Assembly: GCA_023614405.1 (NCBI GenBank)
Contig: CM042696.1
Span: 334,667,211 to 334,731,210, forward strand
Length of the DNA: 64,000 nucleotides
Direction of reading: 5' to 3'
From: Avena insularis
Taxonomy: Eukaryota > Streptophyta > Magnoliopsida > Poales > Poaceae
Below, one piece after another: positions 10,917-22,284 of the stretch. The first letter of the stretch is position 1, and each line of letters begins with the position of its first letter. The translations under genes and the position numbers were made by a program. The notes under the pieces were generated by a model. It was not told the DNA's origin, searched no databases, and saw only the letters and a list, made by a program, of their open reading frames with translations.

Positions 10917-11670
10917 TGATGTCTACACACTTCTATTCTTGTAGACAGTTTTTGGGCCTCCAAGTGTAGAGGTTTTTAGAACAGCAGCAAGTTTTCCCTT
11001 AAGTGGATCACCCAAGGTTTATAGAACTTAGGGAGGAAGTGGTCAAAGGTATCCCCTCTCAAGCAACCCTGCAATCAAGATACAACAAGTCTCTTGTGTC
11101 CCCAACACACCCAATACACTTGTTAGGTGTACAAGTGCACTAGTTCGGCAAAGAGATAGTAAAATACAAGTGGTATGGATATATGCCAACGGTGCTAGAA
11201 AAGATCTTGATGGCATGGAAGAGACTAAAGGAAAACTGAAATAAAGATAGCAGCAAGCAAACATGTAATAGATCTAGTAGCAAACAGTGTATCAATGTTT
11301 AGAAACAAGGCCTAGAGATCATACTTCCACTAGTGAACACTCTCATATAAATATCTTCTCTTTATGATACTACTCTGAACTACTCTCCGGTTGGACACTG
11401 TAATCCATGGTAGGGCTATAATAGCACACCTCAAAGTTCGCTTTTCGCATCTAGATAACCCCACACTGTCACCTTGAGCACTAGATGGTTCCAACAAACA
11501 CCACAATTTCATAGAGACATCCAACTCCAAATATAACTCATAACAAGTATTTGTAATCTCTAGCCTAAGTGCCACCATGGTGTGCACGCTGTCACTTTCA
11601 CACACATGGGGAGAGCAGAGATCTATTAAAGCACTTGAGTAGCAAGGTAGATCTACTTGATTAGTGGTCT
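10917..11670 (+). mobile_element. Fragment of an abundant Triticeae LTR-type repeat
   Basis: The block starts TGATGTCTACACAC and continues TTCTTGTAGACAG, GGGCCTCCAAGTGTAGAGG, CCCTGCAATCAAGATACAAC, GTCTCTTGTGTCCCCAACAC and GTGCACTAGTTCGGC. I recognise this order from memory as a very common wheat/barley repeat of LTR-retrotransposon origin, but I cannot name the family with certainty. It ends abruptly near 11,670, where the antisense gypsy LTR begins, so one truncates the other. No coding content. Confidence 0.5.
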
Positions 11671-13040
11671 TGGCATATGATGGTCAAATCAAGGAAGCAG
11701 AGACACAAGCAGTAACAAAGGGAGCAGCAAGGTCACTCGAGCAAGGGGAACGTGATCATAATGGTGCCAAGAAGGGATGAACACAGGTTGACGAAGACGC
11801 ACAATCAACATGAAAAAACAACAAGGCGAGGAAGGGCGTTGGTTCACCACTTCAGCTAGACACGCACTAGAAACCGGAGGTAGGCGTGGCTATGCAGAGT
11901 TATACATGAGGATGATGAGGTCAAGCGGCAGCAGCACAAGGATGTGATGCCTCGGGTCCAGGCTAGGAGGTGCGTGGCCAGGACTTGGACGTCGAGCCGT
12001 CGGTCGATGCCAAGCGGAGCAGAGGAGGCTGCGACATTGGCATGGGCTCGAGGCTACGTAGAGCAAGGGATGAGAAGGAATCAGTAGTGGAGCTCATGGG
12101 CTCCATCTGGCGGCGAGGTCGCGCGGGGTGGCTGACGGAGGGGCGAAGGCACTGTAGTGAGGATGCAGAGGTACCATCATTGGTGCTTGAGCCGCAGGGA
12201 GCACCAAGGCGATGGCCATGGCGGGCAACAAAAGGGCAAGGCAGTGTGATCTAGGTATGACAAGGTAGAGGAGGCGGTGACGAGAGCTGCGAGGGGGCCA
12301 AGGGCGTGGTAGGGAGGTCAAGGCAGAGTGATGCAGCGTCAGACCGGTGAAGAGGCAGGACGAGGTGCGGTGGCACCTAGAGAGAGGCAACGCTCGTGGG
12401 ACAGGAGACCTAGACTCGGGCTCGGGTTGGGGAGGTGGGGGTCCCGATGGGGGCGTGCATGGTGGGGCTCCCGTGGGGTCGCTTCGTGTTGTGTCCTAGT
12501 GTTGTGTGCGATGCAAGCGGTGCGACTACATGTGTGCGTGGTGTGTCTGGTGCGGGTCATGTGCGTGCGTTGCGTGGTTTGGGTGTGTGTGTGTCCCACC
12601 AACCAAGGTGTGCATGGGTGGGTGGTGGGTGGTGCGAGTGTTGTTGGGTTGTGCATGTTGGGTGGTGGTTCTAAGAGTGTGTGTGTGTGTGTGTGAGTGT
12701 GAGGTTTGGTATGTGTGGCGGTGGGGCTGGGTAGGATTAGAGTTAGGGTTTGATTAGGTTTGGGGTGGCTGACTGGGCTTTTGGGCCTGGATGGTTGCCT
12801 CCCTAAAAAATAAGTTTTATATTTATTATTCTTCTGTGTTATTTTAAAGGACTTTTGTAAATAGTTTTAGACAAATAATTTGAGCATAACACAAAGTTTT
12901 GAATTGAAATAACAATAGAGAATGATATAAAACAAGCAAGGCTTTTCCAAAACTATTTTTTAGACAAACATATGCATGTGATGACGCCCAAAATGAAATA
13001 ACAAGCAATTTTCTAAGTGGATATTTTCTGGGCTGCTACA
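11671..13040 (-). mobile_element. Antisense gypsy element, 3' LTR (truncated)
   Basis: On the minus strand the LTR starts at 13,040 with TGTAGCAGCCCAG. It is preceded, on that strand, by CGGGGACGAGATCCC and a TTGTTAGTGG tract. The same arrangement (GGGGCGAGATTCC, TTTAGTGGGGG, then TGTAGCATCCC) precedes the 3' LTR of the intact gypsy element at 51,871, so the families are related. The portion 11,671-12,680 is a direct repeat of about 17,098-18,085. The LTR 3' part is missing, cut at about 11,670. GC-rich ORFs on both strands here are LTR sequence, not genes. Confidence 0.6.
12677..12694 (+). repeat. (GT)9 microsatellite
   Basis: Nine perfect GT dinucleotides within a broader GT-rich LTR segment. 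A related GT run occurs in the other LTR copy at about 17,931-17,948. Confidence 0.85.
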
Positions 13041-13901
13041 ATTCGACACCACTAACAAGGGATCTCGTCCCCGAGATCCGCTCATGGTATGAGGAATAAG
13101 GGTGATGATTGGATTTTTCTCTCTTTATGTAGATCCTAGCGACACCACTAACAAAGATTCTTGCTCTATCTTTAAATCATCGATACCACCAACAAGAGGT
13201 TGTTTCTCACATTCTTTGAGAGAACACTCCGGAAAACAAGGGAGGAAGTAAGAGTCTCAAAAAATAGGCCACTTCTAACATTCGTGGAAGGAGTATAAAT
13301 CCCATCAATCCACCATTTCAATGTACAAGAGCAAATGATAAGAGTAATCGGATGTGAATCTATCCATCGTGCACCCAAAGTATTACTCTACACATGAATA
13401 ATAGAACTGTGCAACCCAACTCTCGGAATTCAAACTGAAGATCTCAACAAGCGATGTTCGCGAAGCTTCGGAGAAAATGGAGTGATGCAGCTCTTTATCA
13501 GATCTAACATAGATGATGTCATCATGTTGGAAACCCTAGAAGATATAAAGATTTTTTTTAGTGAATTTTGGGTTAAAAGGAAGGTACAACAGATGAAATA
13601 TTCTCCAAACCTCATGAAACCCAGATGTAGAAACACCGTTGCAAGAGGATGGAATCGAAATCCAAAGGTATGACGAAAACCCAACCACGAGAAATCCTGG
13701 ACTTGAAAAAGGTAAGAGAGAAGATTCAAAACATGCAAAGTTAATAGGAGAATAGCATAGAGGTAAGGAGTAAAAGCAGAGCGACTCAGATTTATCCAAA
13801 AAAAATTGCAAAATAGTTTTGACACTCTACATCGTTCGTTAGCTAGGTTATTCTACGAGATGGACTAGTGGGGTATCATAAACCAAGGCTTTCATACAAC
13901 T
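13041..13901 (-). mobile_element. Remnant internal region of antisense gypsy element
   Basis: The segment is bounded on the minus strand by a primer-binding-site remnant next to 13,901 and a polypurine-like tract next to 13,041. Only about 0.9 kb remains. No gag or pol motif is readable, so the element is deleted or non-autonomous. CGACACCACTAACAAGG at about 13,045 recurs in altered form at 13,140 and 13,188. Confidence 0.4.
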
Positions 13902-14540
13902 TGTAACACCCTCGAATTGGCACTATGCAGATTTTAGAGATTCCTACCAAACCCACATAGAGACGATTCAAAGATGTCCACCAAGCACTTGCGTGCAGGT
14001 GGAAAACGAAGTAATACCATTACACAATAGTCCATGATGGAACCCATAAGAATATATATATACAACAACGACCTAGCAATAGTCAAGGAATAGGCAATAA
14101 TCCATGATGGGGTATCGTAGAACATATATATACACAATAGTCCATGATGGAACCTAGAAGATCATATATATATCCACATGTCTCCCACATGTGTATGGTG
14201 CGATAGTCAAAGAATAGGCACCAAGTACTCAGTCCTAGGTGGACACAAGAGGGAGGGATAAAAGCTACATCTCAACTATTGCCCACCGGTGCCTCTTTAT
14301 TAGTTATACCTATTCCCAACATTTTTAATTATCAAGTTGTAATTAGAACCATGATCGTGTCCACCATTAATCATGTGACCACCTCTCAACAACTATGGAA
14401 CTCGACGACTCGAACCAACACCTAAGCAAGCAACTACGACTCGCAAGACCAACTATCTGCAAAAAAAGGTTAATAGGAAGTGACCAAGGCAATATAGGCT
14501 GCAAGGAGTATCAATGGTACGAAAACTAAAGCACCATGAC
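13902..14540 (-). mobile_element. Extra antisense LTR end with internal deletion
   Basis: The minus-strand LTR end TGTAACACC (13,902 on the plus strand) is a diverged copy of 14,688. 13,902-14,050 parallels 14,688-14,830 (shared CCAAGCACTTGCGTGC and CACAATAGTCCATGATGG). 14,200-14,530 parallels 15,990-16,330 (shared CATCTCAACTATTGCCC-type and GACTCGAACCAACACCT). The LTR part between these two blocks is absent here. A related primer-binding-site remnant lies just left of 13,902. Confidence 0.55.
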
Positions 14541-14687
14541 ACTTGTAACAAGGCTCTTATACATCGTCTGTTAGCTAGGTTATCCGACTGATTTTGCAAA
14601 ATAGTTTTGACACTACATCATCCGTTAGCTATGTTATCCTACATGCTAGGCTGGTGGGGTATCATAAACAAAGGCTATGGTACCACT
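14541..14687 (-). mobile_element. Antisense leader with primer-binding-site remnant
   Basis: GGCTATGGTACCA at 14,673-14,685 is, on the minus strand, TGGTACCATAGCC. This is a degenerate match to TGGTATCAGAGCC, placed two bases after the LTR end as in an active element. The leader AAAATAGTTTTGACACT at about 14,598 also occurs at about 13,808 next to the other LTR end. Confidence 0.5.
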
Positions 14688-17600
14688 TGTAACACCTTCG
14701 AATCAGCCCTATGTAGATTTTAGCGATTCCCCCAAACCTTCATAGAAACGGTTCAAAGATACCCACCAAGCACTTGCGTGCGGGTGGAAAATGAAGTAAT
14801 ACCATTACACAATAGTCCATGATGGAACCCACAACAACATATATACAACAATGACCCAGCAAGTCAAGAATACATATACACATTATGAAGATCTAAATCA
14901 CATTGAAAACGATACAACATCCGAGTACCAATACGATGCAAATTGGACTAAGTCCTGACAAATAACCAATGGCGTACATAACACTTCCTAGGCCAATCCA
15001 GAAGGGTAACCTTGCTAACATCATCGAACTTATACCTGTCAAAGCAAAAGGGGTGCCGACAAAGGGCAAAGGAGAAAGGGAGCGGTTAGTACTGAGGCCA
15101 GTACACGGCGAGTCTTAGAATTCAGCGGCTCTCGTCTACATGGGTATAGTGGGCTGAAGCGGCAACAAAGCATGAACTAAACAAACTATAGAGACACGAT
15201 ACATCTGTCGGCTACTAGAGAGGGGTAAGAGAGAACTCTTCGGATCCAACTTGATACCAACACCAAACATAACCCATCCTAGTTTCCCCTCGAAACTAAA
15301 CAAGGAAGTCATTCCAAGGAACACACACAGTTGGCAGTTTTATTAACCATTCCATTGAAGTTGATGCAATTACTAGTCAGATATAGATAACATACAACAT
15401 CCCAACTCCATCAGTTGTTGGCACTATTACTTAACCATTCTGTTTATAGTGGAGCTGATTACTAGTCATGCCAAAGTCAAATTTATAACACTAATTTTGT
15501 TTGGAGTTATCTATGGTGGAGACACTCTGCTCCAAGTAGTCCATAACTGCGGACACGGCTACTCGAAAAGTATTACCCTATAGGTGTGCACAAATAGCAA
15601 CACACTCACGATCAACCTCGAGAAAAACCAAATGAAAAGCAACAAGGCATCACGATAAAGCATTCACATGATTCAAAAATGATTTCGGGGGGCCATCCCA
15701 GTAAGCTGCCTGTAACAAAGTCGGTAGGGCTCCGAGATGAACCCAGGGTTTGTGGCAATGGTTGTAAATGACTAGGAACCCGAAAGTGTGACTAGGCTTA
15801 TCGATACCGCGAAAACGTGACACAAGTCCTAAACAATACAGTAGTAAATCGCTCCTCGAGCAACAATAGTAAATAAAGCAGTAAACCATGTCATAAGTAC
15901 ATGATAGTAGTAAATCCCCAAACTAGTTTATGGCCCCAAGAAATAATGTGTGTATCAAGCTTAGGAGAAGGGGGATCCCAGAAAGTCTCCCACATGTAGA
16001 TAATGCGATAGTCAAGGAACATGCATCAAGTACTTGGGTCCTAGGTGGAACATGTGGGCAGGATAAAAGACAGATCTCAACTATTGCCCATTGGTGCCTC
16101 TTTATTTTATATCTATTCCTAACATTTTTAATTACTAAGTTATAATTAGAACCATGATCACCTCCACCATTAGGCATGTGGAAACCACCAACCACTATGG
16201 AACTAGAAGACTCGAACCAACACCTGAGAAAGCAACTACGAATCGCAAGTCTAACTATCTACCAAAACAACTTGCAATAGGAAGTGACCAAGGCAATCTA
16301 TGCTGCAGGGAATAGAAATGGTACAGAAACTAAAGCATCGCAACACAAATAACAATAGAGAGAAGTAAAGCCATAAAGAGAAAATAGGTAGAAGGGGAGG
16401 ATGCTCGCCTAGGAACCATAGCTTAAGATACATCTGAAGCACTCATCAAAGCTCACATCGACTCAACGTACTATCCGGGAAGAAGAAAATCTCTAAAAAG
16501 AAACACCAGATGTACTATTTAATACTACGAGAGAAAATCCGGCATGTCCATAGTATGATGCATGATATGGTAAAACACGATGCAACTTATCCAATTTAAG
16601 AAGAATCGATATCCCAACATTTGATTAGAAGGTTAAAATTGTTTATCTATACCGTCAATTTAAATGTTGAATCAACAAGGCAAAGCATGGTACATGTAAG
16701 CTACACTGATTTAATGGAGTCAGAATTAGACAAAAACATCCCGCATAAACACTCCATATTTAATTTAGGTGAGTTGTTATTTAACCACGAAAAACACAAT
16801 ATGTAAGCAAGCATGAATGATTTAACATGCACCAAGTTATATATTATATTAATCAAAATAGCGTATGGATAGGGTTCACACATTTAGGGGTTCGAAGAAC
16901 TTGGTTTCGAAGGGGTACATGTTCGGTCTTTGGATCCAGGATCGGGGTCTTGGCGTTCTATGAAGGAGACCTTGTGTCCATGTAGGAGATGTGCAGTGTC
17001 CATGTAGAAGATCTTGTTGATGGTTCTTCTATTGGTACTCAGTGGTGCTTCGGGCTTAAGTTCAATCGTCAGTACCAGAACTTCACTTGGCAGCGGTCTG
17101 GGCATATGACGGTCGAATCAAGGCAGTAGAGACACAAGCATCAACACAGGGAGCAGCAAGGTGACTCGAGCAAGGGGCACGTGAGCATAGGTTAACACAG
17201 AAGCAAATCAACATGACGAAACAACAAGGCGAGGAAGGGCTCTGGTTCACCACTTCAGCTAGACACGCACAAGAAACCAGAGGCAGGCGTGGCTGCGCAG
17301 AGTCGAACACGAGGATGAGGAGGTCATGCGACAGCGAAACAAGGATGCGATGCCTCGGGTCCGGTCTAGGAGGTTCATGGCTAGGACTTGGACATCGAGC
17401 CGCAGGTCGGTGCCAAGCGGAGCAGAGGAGGCCGCAATGTCGGTGCGATCTCGAGGCAACACGGAGCAAGGGATGGGAAGGAACTGTTAGTGGATCTCGT
17501 GGGCTCCATCTAGTGGCTAGGTCGCGTGGAGCAGCTGACAGTAGGGCCGAGGCACTACATCGAGGATGCAGAGGTATAGTCGGCTTGTCTTGACCTGCAG

Positions 17601-18085
17601 GGAGTGCCAAGGCGACAACCATGGAAGGCGACGAAAGGGCGAGGTGGTGGGATCCAAGGACAGTGAGGTAGAGGAGGAGACAACGAGAGCTATGAGGGGG
17701 TGAGGGCATGACATGGAGGTCGAGGCAGAGGCAACGTCGAACCGGCGAAGAGGCAGGACGAGGTGCGGCGGCGCCTAGAGAGAGTCCATGATCGCGGGGC
17801 AGGAGAGATGGGCTCAGGCTCAGGAAGGGGAGGTGGGGATCATGAATTTGTGATGGGGGCACGCGTGGTGCGACTCGTGTGGGGTCGCGTCGTGTTATGT
17901 CCTTGTGTTGTGTGCGGTGTGATTGGTGTGAGCGTGTGTGTGTGTGTGGTGTTTTTGGTGCGGTCGTGTGCGTGCATTACATGGTTTGGGTGCGTGTGTG
18001 TGTCCACCAATCAAGGGGTGCATGGGTGGCCCGTGGGTGGTGTGAGTATTGTTGGGTTATGCGTGTCGGGTGGTGGTTCTGGGTG
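14688..18085 (-). mobile_element. Antisense gypsy element, 5' LTR (long copy)
   Basis: Read on the minus strand, this is an LTR related to the intact gypsy LTRs at 41.9 and 51.9 kb. Blocks shared in inverted orientation include GAACCCGAAAGTGTGACTAG at about 15,778 and TTTTATTAACCATTCCATTG at about 15,337, plus a CCATAACTGCGGACACGGC block at 15,540. The plus-strand end, 17,098-18,085, repeats 11,671-12,680. The 5' end is lost near 18,086, where gene-flanking sequence begins. Divergence from the intact element is large, so this is an older relative. No genes are seen within it. Confidence 0.6.
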
Positions 18086-18599
18086 TGTGCGTGGAGAATA
18101 TCATTTTGCGGCCCGAAAGTTGGGTTGTCTAGGCAACGAGGTACCCAAGTTCCTTGAAATCAGCCGGGATGACTACATTTGGTGTGACAAATACTCAGAG
18201 GGTCTTTTTCGGCACGAATTCAACTTTACGTTTCAATACAAAAAATCAGGCTAACGGCCGTTAAGTTGGGCCCCCCTATCAGTTCTCGCCATTATGTCGC
18301 TCTCGTCGCTTAGGCGGGATGGCTGTCACGTAGGCTTGCAGCGTTGGCACAGTGGATAGGACAACACCCCCTGCCTAGTGTATTGACGTGACAAAACAGG
18401 ACACATGTATCGGCGTTATAATTATTTTTTGTTTACTCAGAAGCTGGAACGACCACCGCCATGCGTCTCTCCTTGGACTTCCGTCCCCATCGTTAATCAC
18501 TACCTTAAAAGTGCATTGACGGTTCCACCGTTCGCCTGCCTCGTAGAAACCGATCTTCTTCTTCCTCATTTGTCTTCTTCCCGTATTCTCCTTGCCGCC
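18086..18599. other. Upstream flank of the exonuclease-like gene
   Basis: No ORF with a domain. The sequence changes character at about 18,090, from GT-rich LTR to balanced composition. It probably holds the promoter and 5' UTR of the gene starting at 18,600; a possible AT-rich box (TTATAATTATT) lies at about 18,416. The C/T-rich stretch 18,550-18,598 directly before the ATG is typical of a plant 5' UTR. Confidence 0.35.
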
Positions 18600-19859
18600 A
18601 TGGAAGGTCGTCTCACTCTAGAGACAAGCTTCACTACCCATGACAATAAGAAGATAGACATTGTCTACACCAACGAGGAGGAGACAGTGATGCGTGTCCT
18701 GAGGATGTACGGGTGTTGGCTTGGGATAGACGAGGACAAGTTTGTGGGATTGGACCTCGAGTACACCCCAGAGCACCCATATGAAGGGAGTGAAGTCGCC
18801 GTCATTCAACTGGCCATGCAGAAACACGTCCTCATCTACCACCTCTCCTGGTTTGTAGATCTGCTCTCTGTAGCTAACCGCTTTTAGGGTTTTCTCCTCT
18901 TGTTCTTTATCCACTTGCTCATCTTGCAACTACTGGATTTTAATTAGGACCAAATAAATTATGACAAGACAATGTTGAGAGTCTTGATCTTGCATTTACT
19001 AAACTTCTCAAAATTATATTCAGATGATGATCTTGCATTGACAAAATATTAGTAGTTACAAATTTTGGTGATGACAAACTACATACTTTCAGGACTGTCA
19101 GGAATTGTTCGGTGCTGCGCCACTTCCTTCTAGAAAATGGAATTGTTTTCTGCACTGTCGACAAAACAACTGATTTTTCGAAATTTTATCAAGAGGGAAT
19201 TATAATTCCTGAGCATAATTAGATTGATATTCAGAGTCTTGTCAAGATCCTAGGGGGCTCAAGGAAGGATGGAATGGCATCACTCGCAACTAGAATCCTC
19301 GATGAGTCGTACGAAAAAATGAAGGAAGATTTCCCTACGGAATGGCATCACTCGCAACAAGTGGCCGTTGTGTGATATAAACCTGAAGTATGCAGCTATA
19401 GATGCTTACGTGACCTACCAGTTGTACAAGAAGATCTATTTTTTTATACGTTACCTCGTGTTTTTCCCTATTTACAAGAGGGAGGACGAGCTTAGGGGAG
19501 CCCTTTGTAGAAAATGCAGAATAGCTGAGTTTGAAGCTGCATATGCAAAGGAAGTGGATGCATCTGAAGCACCTGACAGAGAAGCTAGAGAAGCAGCTGA
19601 AAGAGAGCTTGCAGTTGAAGAAGAAGCAGCTGACAGAGAGGCTGCAGCTAAAGCAGTAAACAGAGAGGTAGCATCTTCTAGCGGCAACAATCAGGCATGT
19701 GATGCACCGCTAATTGTGCCGCAGGATGCTGAAGATAGGGAAGCCAAGTCAGATCCCAGGTGGGACGAAGCATTTCATGAGTTGTGGAGTACCTGGAATG
19801 GTCATAGTTGGTCGCCTAGGAACGATGGCAAGCGCCTCAAGTGGTCTGATGAGAAGTGA
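18600..19859 (+). pseudogene. DEDDy 3'-5' exonuclease (WRN-exo-like), interrupted
   Basis: Exon 1 is 18,600-18,850 and starts in a strong plant context (GCCGCCATGG). Exo I is visible as FVGLDLEYTPEH (D-x-E). A 242-bp intron, GTTTGT at 18,851 to TTTCAG at 19,092, keeps the frame through a split Trp codon. Exon 2 carries HFLLENGIVFCTVDK and TTDFSKF (Exo II region), then IDIQSLVKILGGSRKDGMA. Exo III is YAAIDAYVTYQLYKKI (Y-x3-D) near 19,390-19,430. The C-terminal part is Glu/Ala-rich with AxREA-type repeats and ends at 19,859. Intact relatives degrade RNA or DNA 3'-5'. Two lesions argue against a full product: a TAG at 19,220-19,222, and a one-base frame change near 19,355 at a 20-bp microduplication. 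A further small intron could rescue the second but not the first. The neighbouring gene is convergent. Confidence 0.65.
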
Positions 19860-20394
19860 ATTAAATTTTACTTCTCAGTGTTATGTTTCTATTTTGTGGA
19901 ACTCAGTTAGCTTGTCAAGATGTCTAGCGCCTCAAGTGATAGTAGTAAAATAAATTTAACCCTCTTTGTGTTATGTTTATGTATGTGTCTTGTAGCTTGA
20001 CAAGATGGTAGCTCATTAACTGGTAGTTTGAAAGAGTGCCCTTTTCCTCTCTCGCTAAACATATATGTTTCATTTTTCCCAATTTGGTAGCAAATCTAGA
20101 GAAGATTCTTACTTCGATAATTTGTTCCCTTTTGGACCTCTTTTTGCCTCCGATCAGGTAGCAAATCTAGAGCAGCAAATCACACCAGGCAGAATACATT
20201 CATTCAGAAAACAAAACAAATGTAGATATAGATGTGCGCAGCTAAATAGGATATAGCGATAGAAAGTAGGTTGCCTAACGAGGTTCGATGCATTCAGCCA
20301 TAAATAGGATGCAAGCAAAATATAGAAAATCAAAAGAAGCTGCTTAGTAGTAGAAGCCGCCGCAGATGCAGATACATTCAAGGACACATCCAAC
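19860..20394. other. Convergent 3' flanks, no gene
   Basis: Likely the 3' UTR of the exonuclease-like gene on the left and of the minus-strand gene on the right. Short local duplications are visible. AGCGCCTCAAGTG occurs at about 19,832 and 19,926, with GTTATGTTT and AGCTTG..AAGATG following both. GGTAGCAAATCTAGAG occurs at about 20,087 and 20,157. Confidence 0.45.
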
Positions 20395-21298
20395 CTATCC
20401 TTCATGCGCCTGTGCCTCCGCCTCCTCCCTCCGGCGCTTCCTCCACTTCTTGCTACCCAGTCCCTTGATATTGGGGGCCTTGGGCCTGATTGGAGGCATG
20501 CGACCCTCTTTGATGGCCACCCACTGGAGTTTTCGGAGGTGAATGGCGAGAGCCCGGTGTTCAGTGATGTAGGCATTAATGTTCACAGTCTCGCGCTCGC
20601 CGCATTTGTGGATGCCGGAGCCCGGGGCCTCTACATGCTTCAGTAAGGAGTTGAAGTCGGTGCCAGGGAGACTCACCCATCCGAAGGCGATCCCCTTGCA
20701 GAAGGGGCAGCGCTGGGAGCCGCCCCTAAAGAAGGTGTCTACTGGCTGGCCCGTAGCCTCCTCAGCACCTAACAAGTCTTGGTGTGGATGGACTCGTCAT
20801 CGCTGCAGACGTCGCTGCCGGAAACCTATTGGAAGAAAAGGAAAATGGGGGAGTAGATGATGTAAGAAGGCCGAGCAATCGAAATGCGAACAAGAGAATC
20901 CTAATAAACGAAGATCTAGCATCCAACGATGGGAACGGTAGAAGAACCAGGGGAAGGGAGCAAACCCTAGTTACCTCCGACCATGGGTCATCAATGCCAG
21001 TGTCGTAGGGGTTCAGCGGAGCAATGTACTTATCTAGATTGTAGGTTCCCAAGAAGTGCTTGATATGCTTGTGACTGGCGGGGGCCTCCTCGCCGGTGGG
21101 GGGCTCCTCTTCGGTGGCCCCGTCAGTAGCGGGGACGGGGGCCTGGATGGGAACGGCGGCTGCCATCGATGGCTCGACTGTGGCCTGGACAGGTACGACG
21201 GCTGCTTTCAACGCGTCGAGGGGGGCCGTCAAGGAGACAGGGGCCTCCTCGCCGGCGGCCTCGGAGGCGACGATGGCCACCTTATCCTCCTCCACCAT
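20395..21298 (-). CDS. Two-exon gene with zf-XS-like CPFC domain, frame unresolved
   Basis: Exon 1 (21,298 to 20,975, 108 codons) starts at MVEEDKVAIVAS and is Ala/Val/Pro/Glu-rich, probably disordered. It ends in HFLGTYNLDKYIAPLNPYD and DPWSE. Donor GTAACT (20,974) and acceptor CCAATAG (to 20,826) fit a 149-bp intron. Exon 2 (from 20,825) reads VSGSDVCSDDESIH and then meets a TAG at 20,769-20,771. The conserved domain lies in another frame downstream: GGSQRCPFCKG, FNSLLKHVEAPGSG, EHRALAIHLRKLQWV, then a basic KKWRKRRREEAEA tail ending at 20,395. CPFC, LLxH and HxALAxxL match the zf-XS layout of SGS3/FDM-type RNA-silencing proteins, with longer inserts. This is either a pseudogene or a gene with an intron I have not placed. 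Function beyond a presumed zinc-binding domain is not inferred. Confidence 0.5.
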
Positions 21299-21405
21299 CA
21301 CGGTGCGGACGAGGTATTCTCGGGAGTTTACGGGTGCTGGTGCGACAGTGGAGAGGGTTGCGTGGGGAGAGTGAGCGAGAGTGATAGTGGGTGTGCGGAG
21401 AGGGG

Positions 21406-21419
21406 CTCTATATTTAAGG
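21406..21419 (-). promoter_or_regulatory. TATA box for the minus-strand zf-XS-like gene
   Basis: On the minus strand CCTTAAATATAGAG lies about 110 bases before the ATG at 21,298. A C/T-rich candidate 5' UTR with CTCTCGCTCACTCTCC follows it. Position and sequence fit a core promoter. Confidence 0.5.
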
Positions 21420-22284
21420 TGGATGGAAGCAAGGCACATTTTGTTGCACCACCGTGCAACGCGCCGTGCAGTCTAATGCACCGTGCACCGCGACACGCGC
21501 ACGGTACGTCACTTTTTTTCCCGGCCATGCATGGCAGTTCTGTATTGAGACATGCAAAGGGCGTATACACAATTACTATGTACGAAGTTTGACACGGCCC
21601 TAAAATTGGCGATAGTTAAAAGTGGAAATGTAGAGGGGAAGGTAGGTGGCTATACGGCAAGATTTGTGGGGTCGTTCTAGGTCGGGTAGAGGGATGTGTT
21701 GATGGCTGCGAGGGACTCGATGAAGGCGGAGATGTTAGGTCTCGTCAATCTTAGCTCTTCGGCCTCCGGCTAGCGCGTGCAACCTTCTTACGGTGGGGCC
21801 TAGTTGGAAGTGAGATTGAGAGCCGCTGTGTAAAAAATGGGATATGTGTTGTGGCAAAAAATTGCAGCTATCCATCGACGACCATGCACTCGATGACGCA
21901 TGTGTTGTGGCGTAGTAGTAGCAGCAGTAGGCTTTTCAGACTTGATTAAACATGACATGAATGCTCGACGACTTTTTCAATGGACGGATTCATGTTCCTT
22001 CTTGTAGAAGTCTCACTGAGGGAGACGTCCGTGATGTCTCACGCTGTACTATGAAGGGCATGATGTGTGCAACGATCATCGTTGGATCGCACAGAATCAA
22101 CGGTTGGTGTGCACGATCCGTGTGACAACTGTGACAACCAATCAGGGAGTAGCAGACAGAGTGAGCACGGGTTTGGGCTTCTACGAAAGATAGAGAGAGG
22201 GGGCAAAACTGAATAGTGCAAAAAACCAAGGGCAAAACTGAGTAGTATAAAAATGGAAAGTGAGTGTCGTGTACAATGAAATAC
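21420..22284. other. Upstream flank of minus-strand gene up to the minisatellite
   Basis: No gene recognised. A CATGCATGG motif is at about 21,525. A short direct repeat, GGGCAAAACTGA, occurs at about 22,201 and 22,230 just before the minisatellite begins. Confidence 0.4.

Noticed and set aside
12328..12757. Overlapping Val/Cys/Gly-rich ORFs
   Set aside because: Produced by GT-rich LTR sequence with a microsatellite. No domain and no conservation with the 17.9-kb copy.
17083..17862. 259-codon minus-strand ORF
   Set aside because: Low-complexity Ser/Pro/Leu-rich translation within the antisense gypsy LTR. The repeat copy at 11.7-12.5 kb does not keep the frame.
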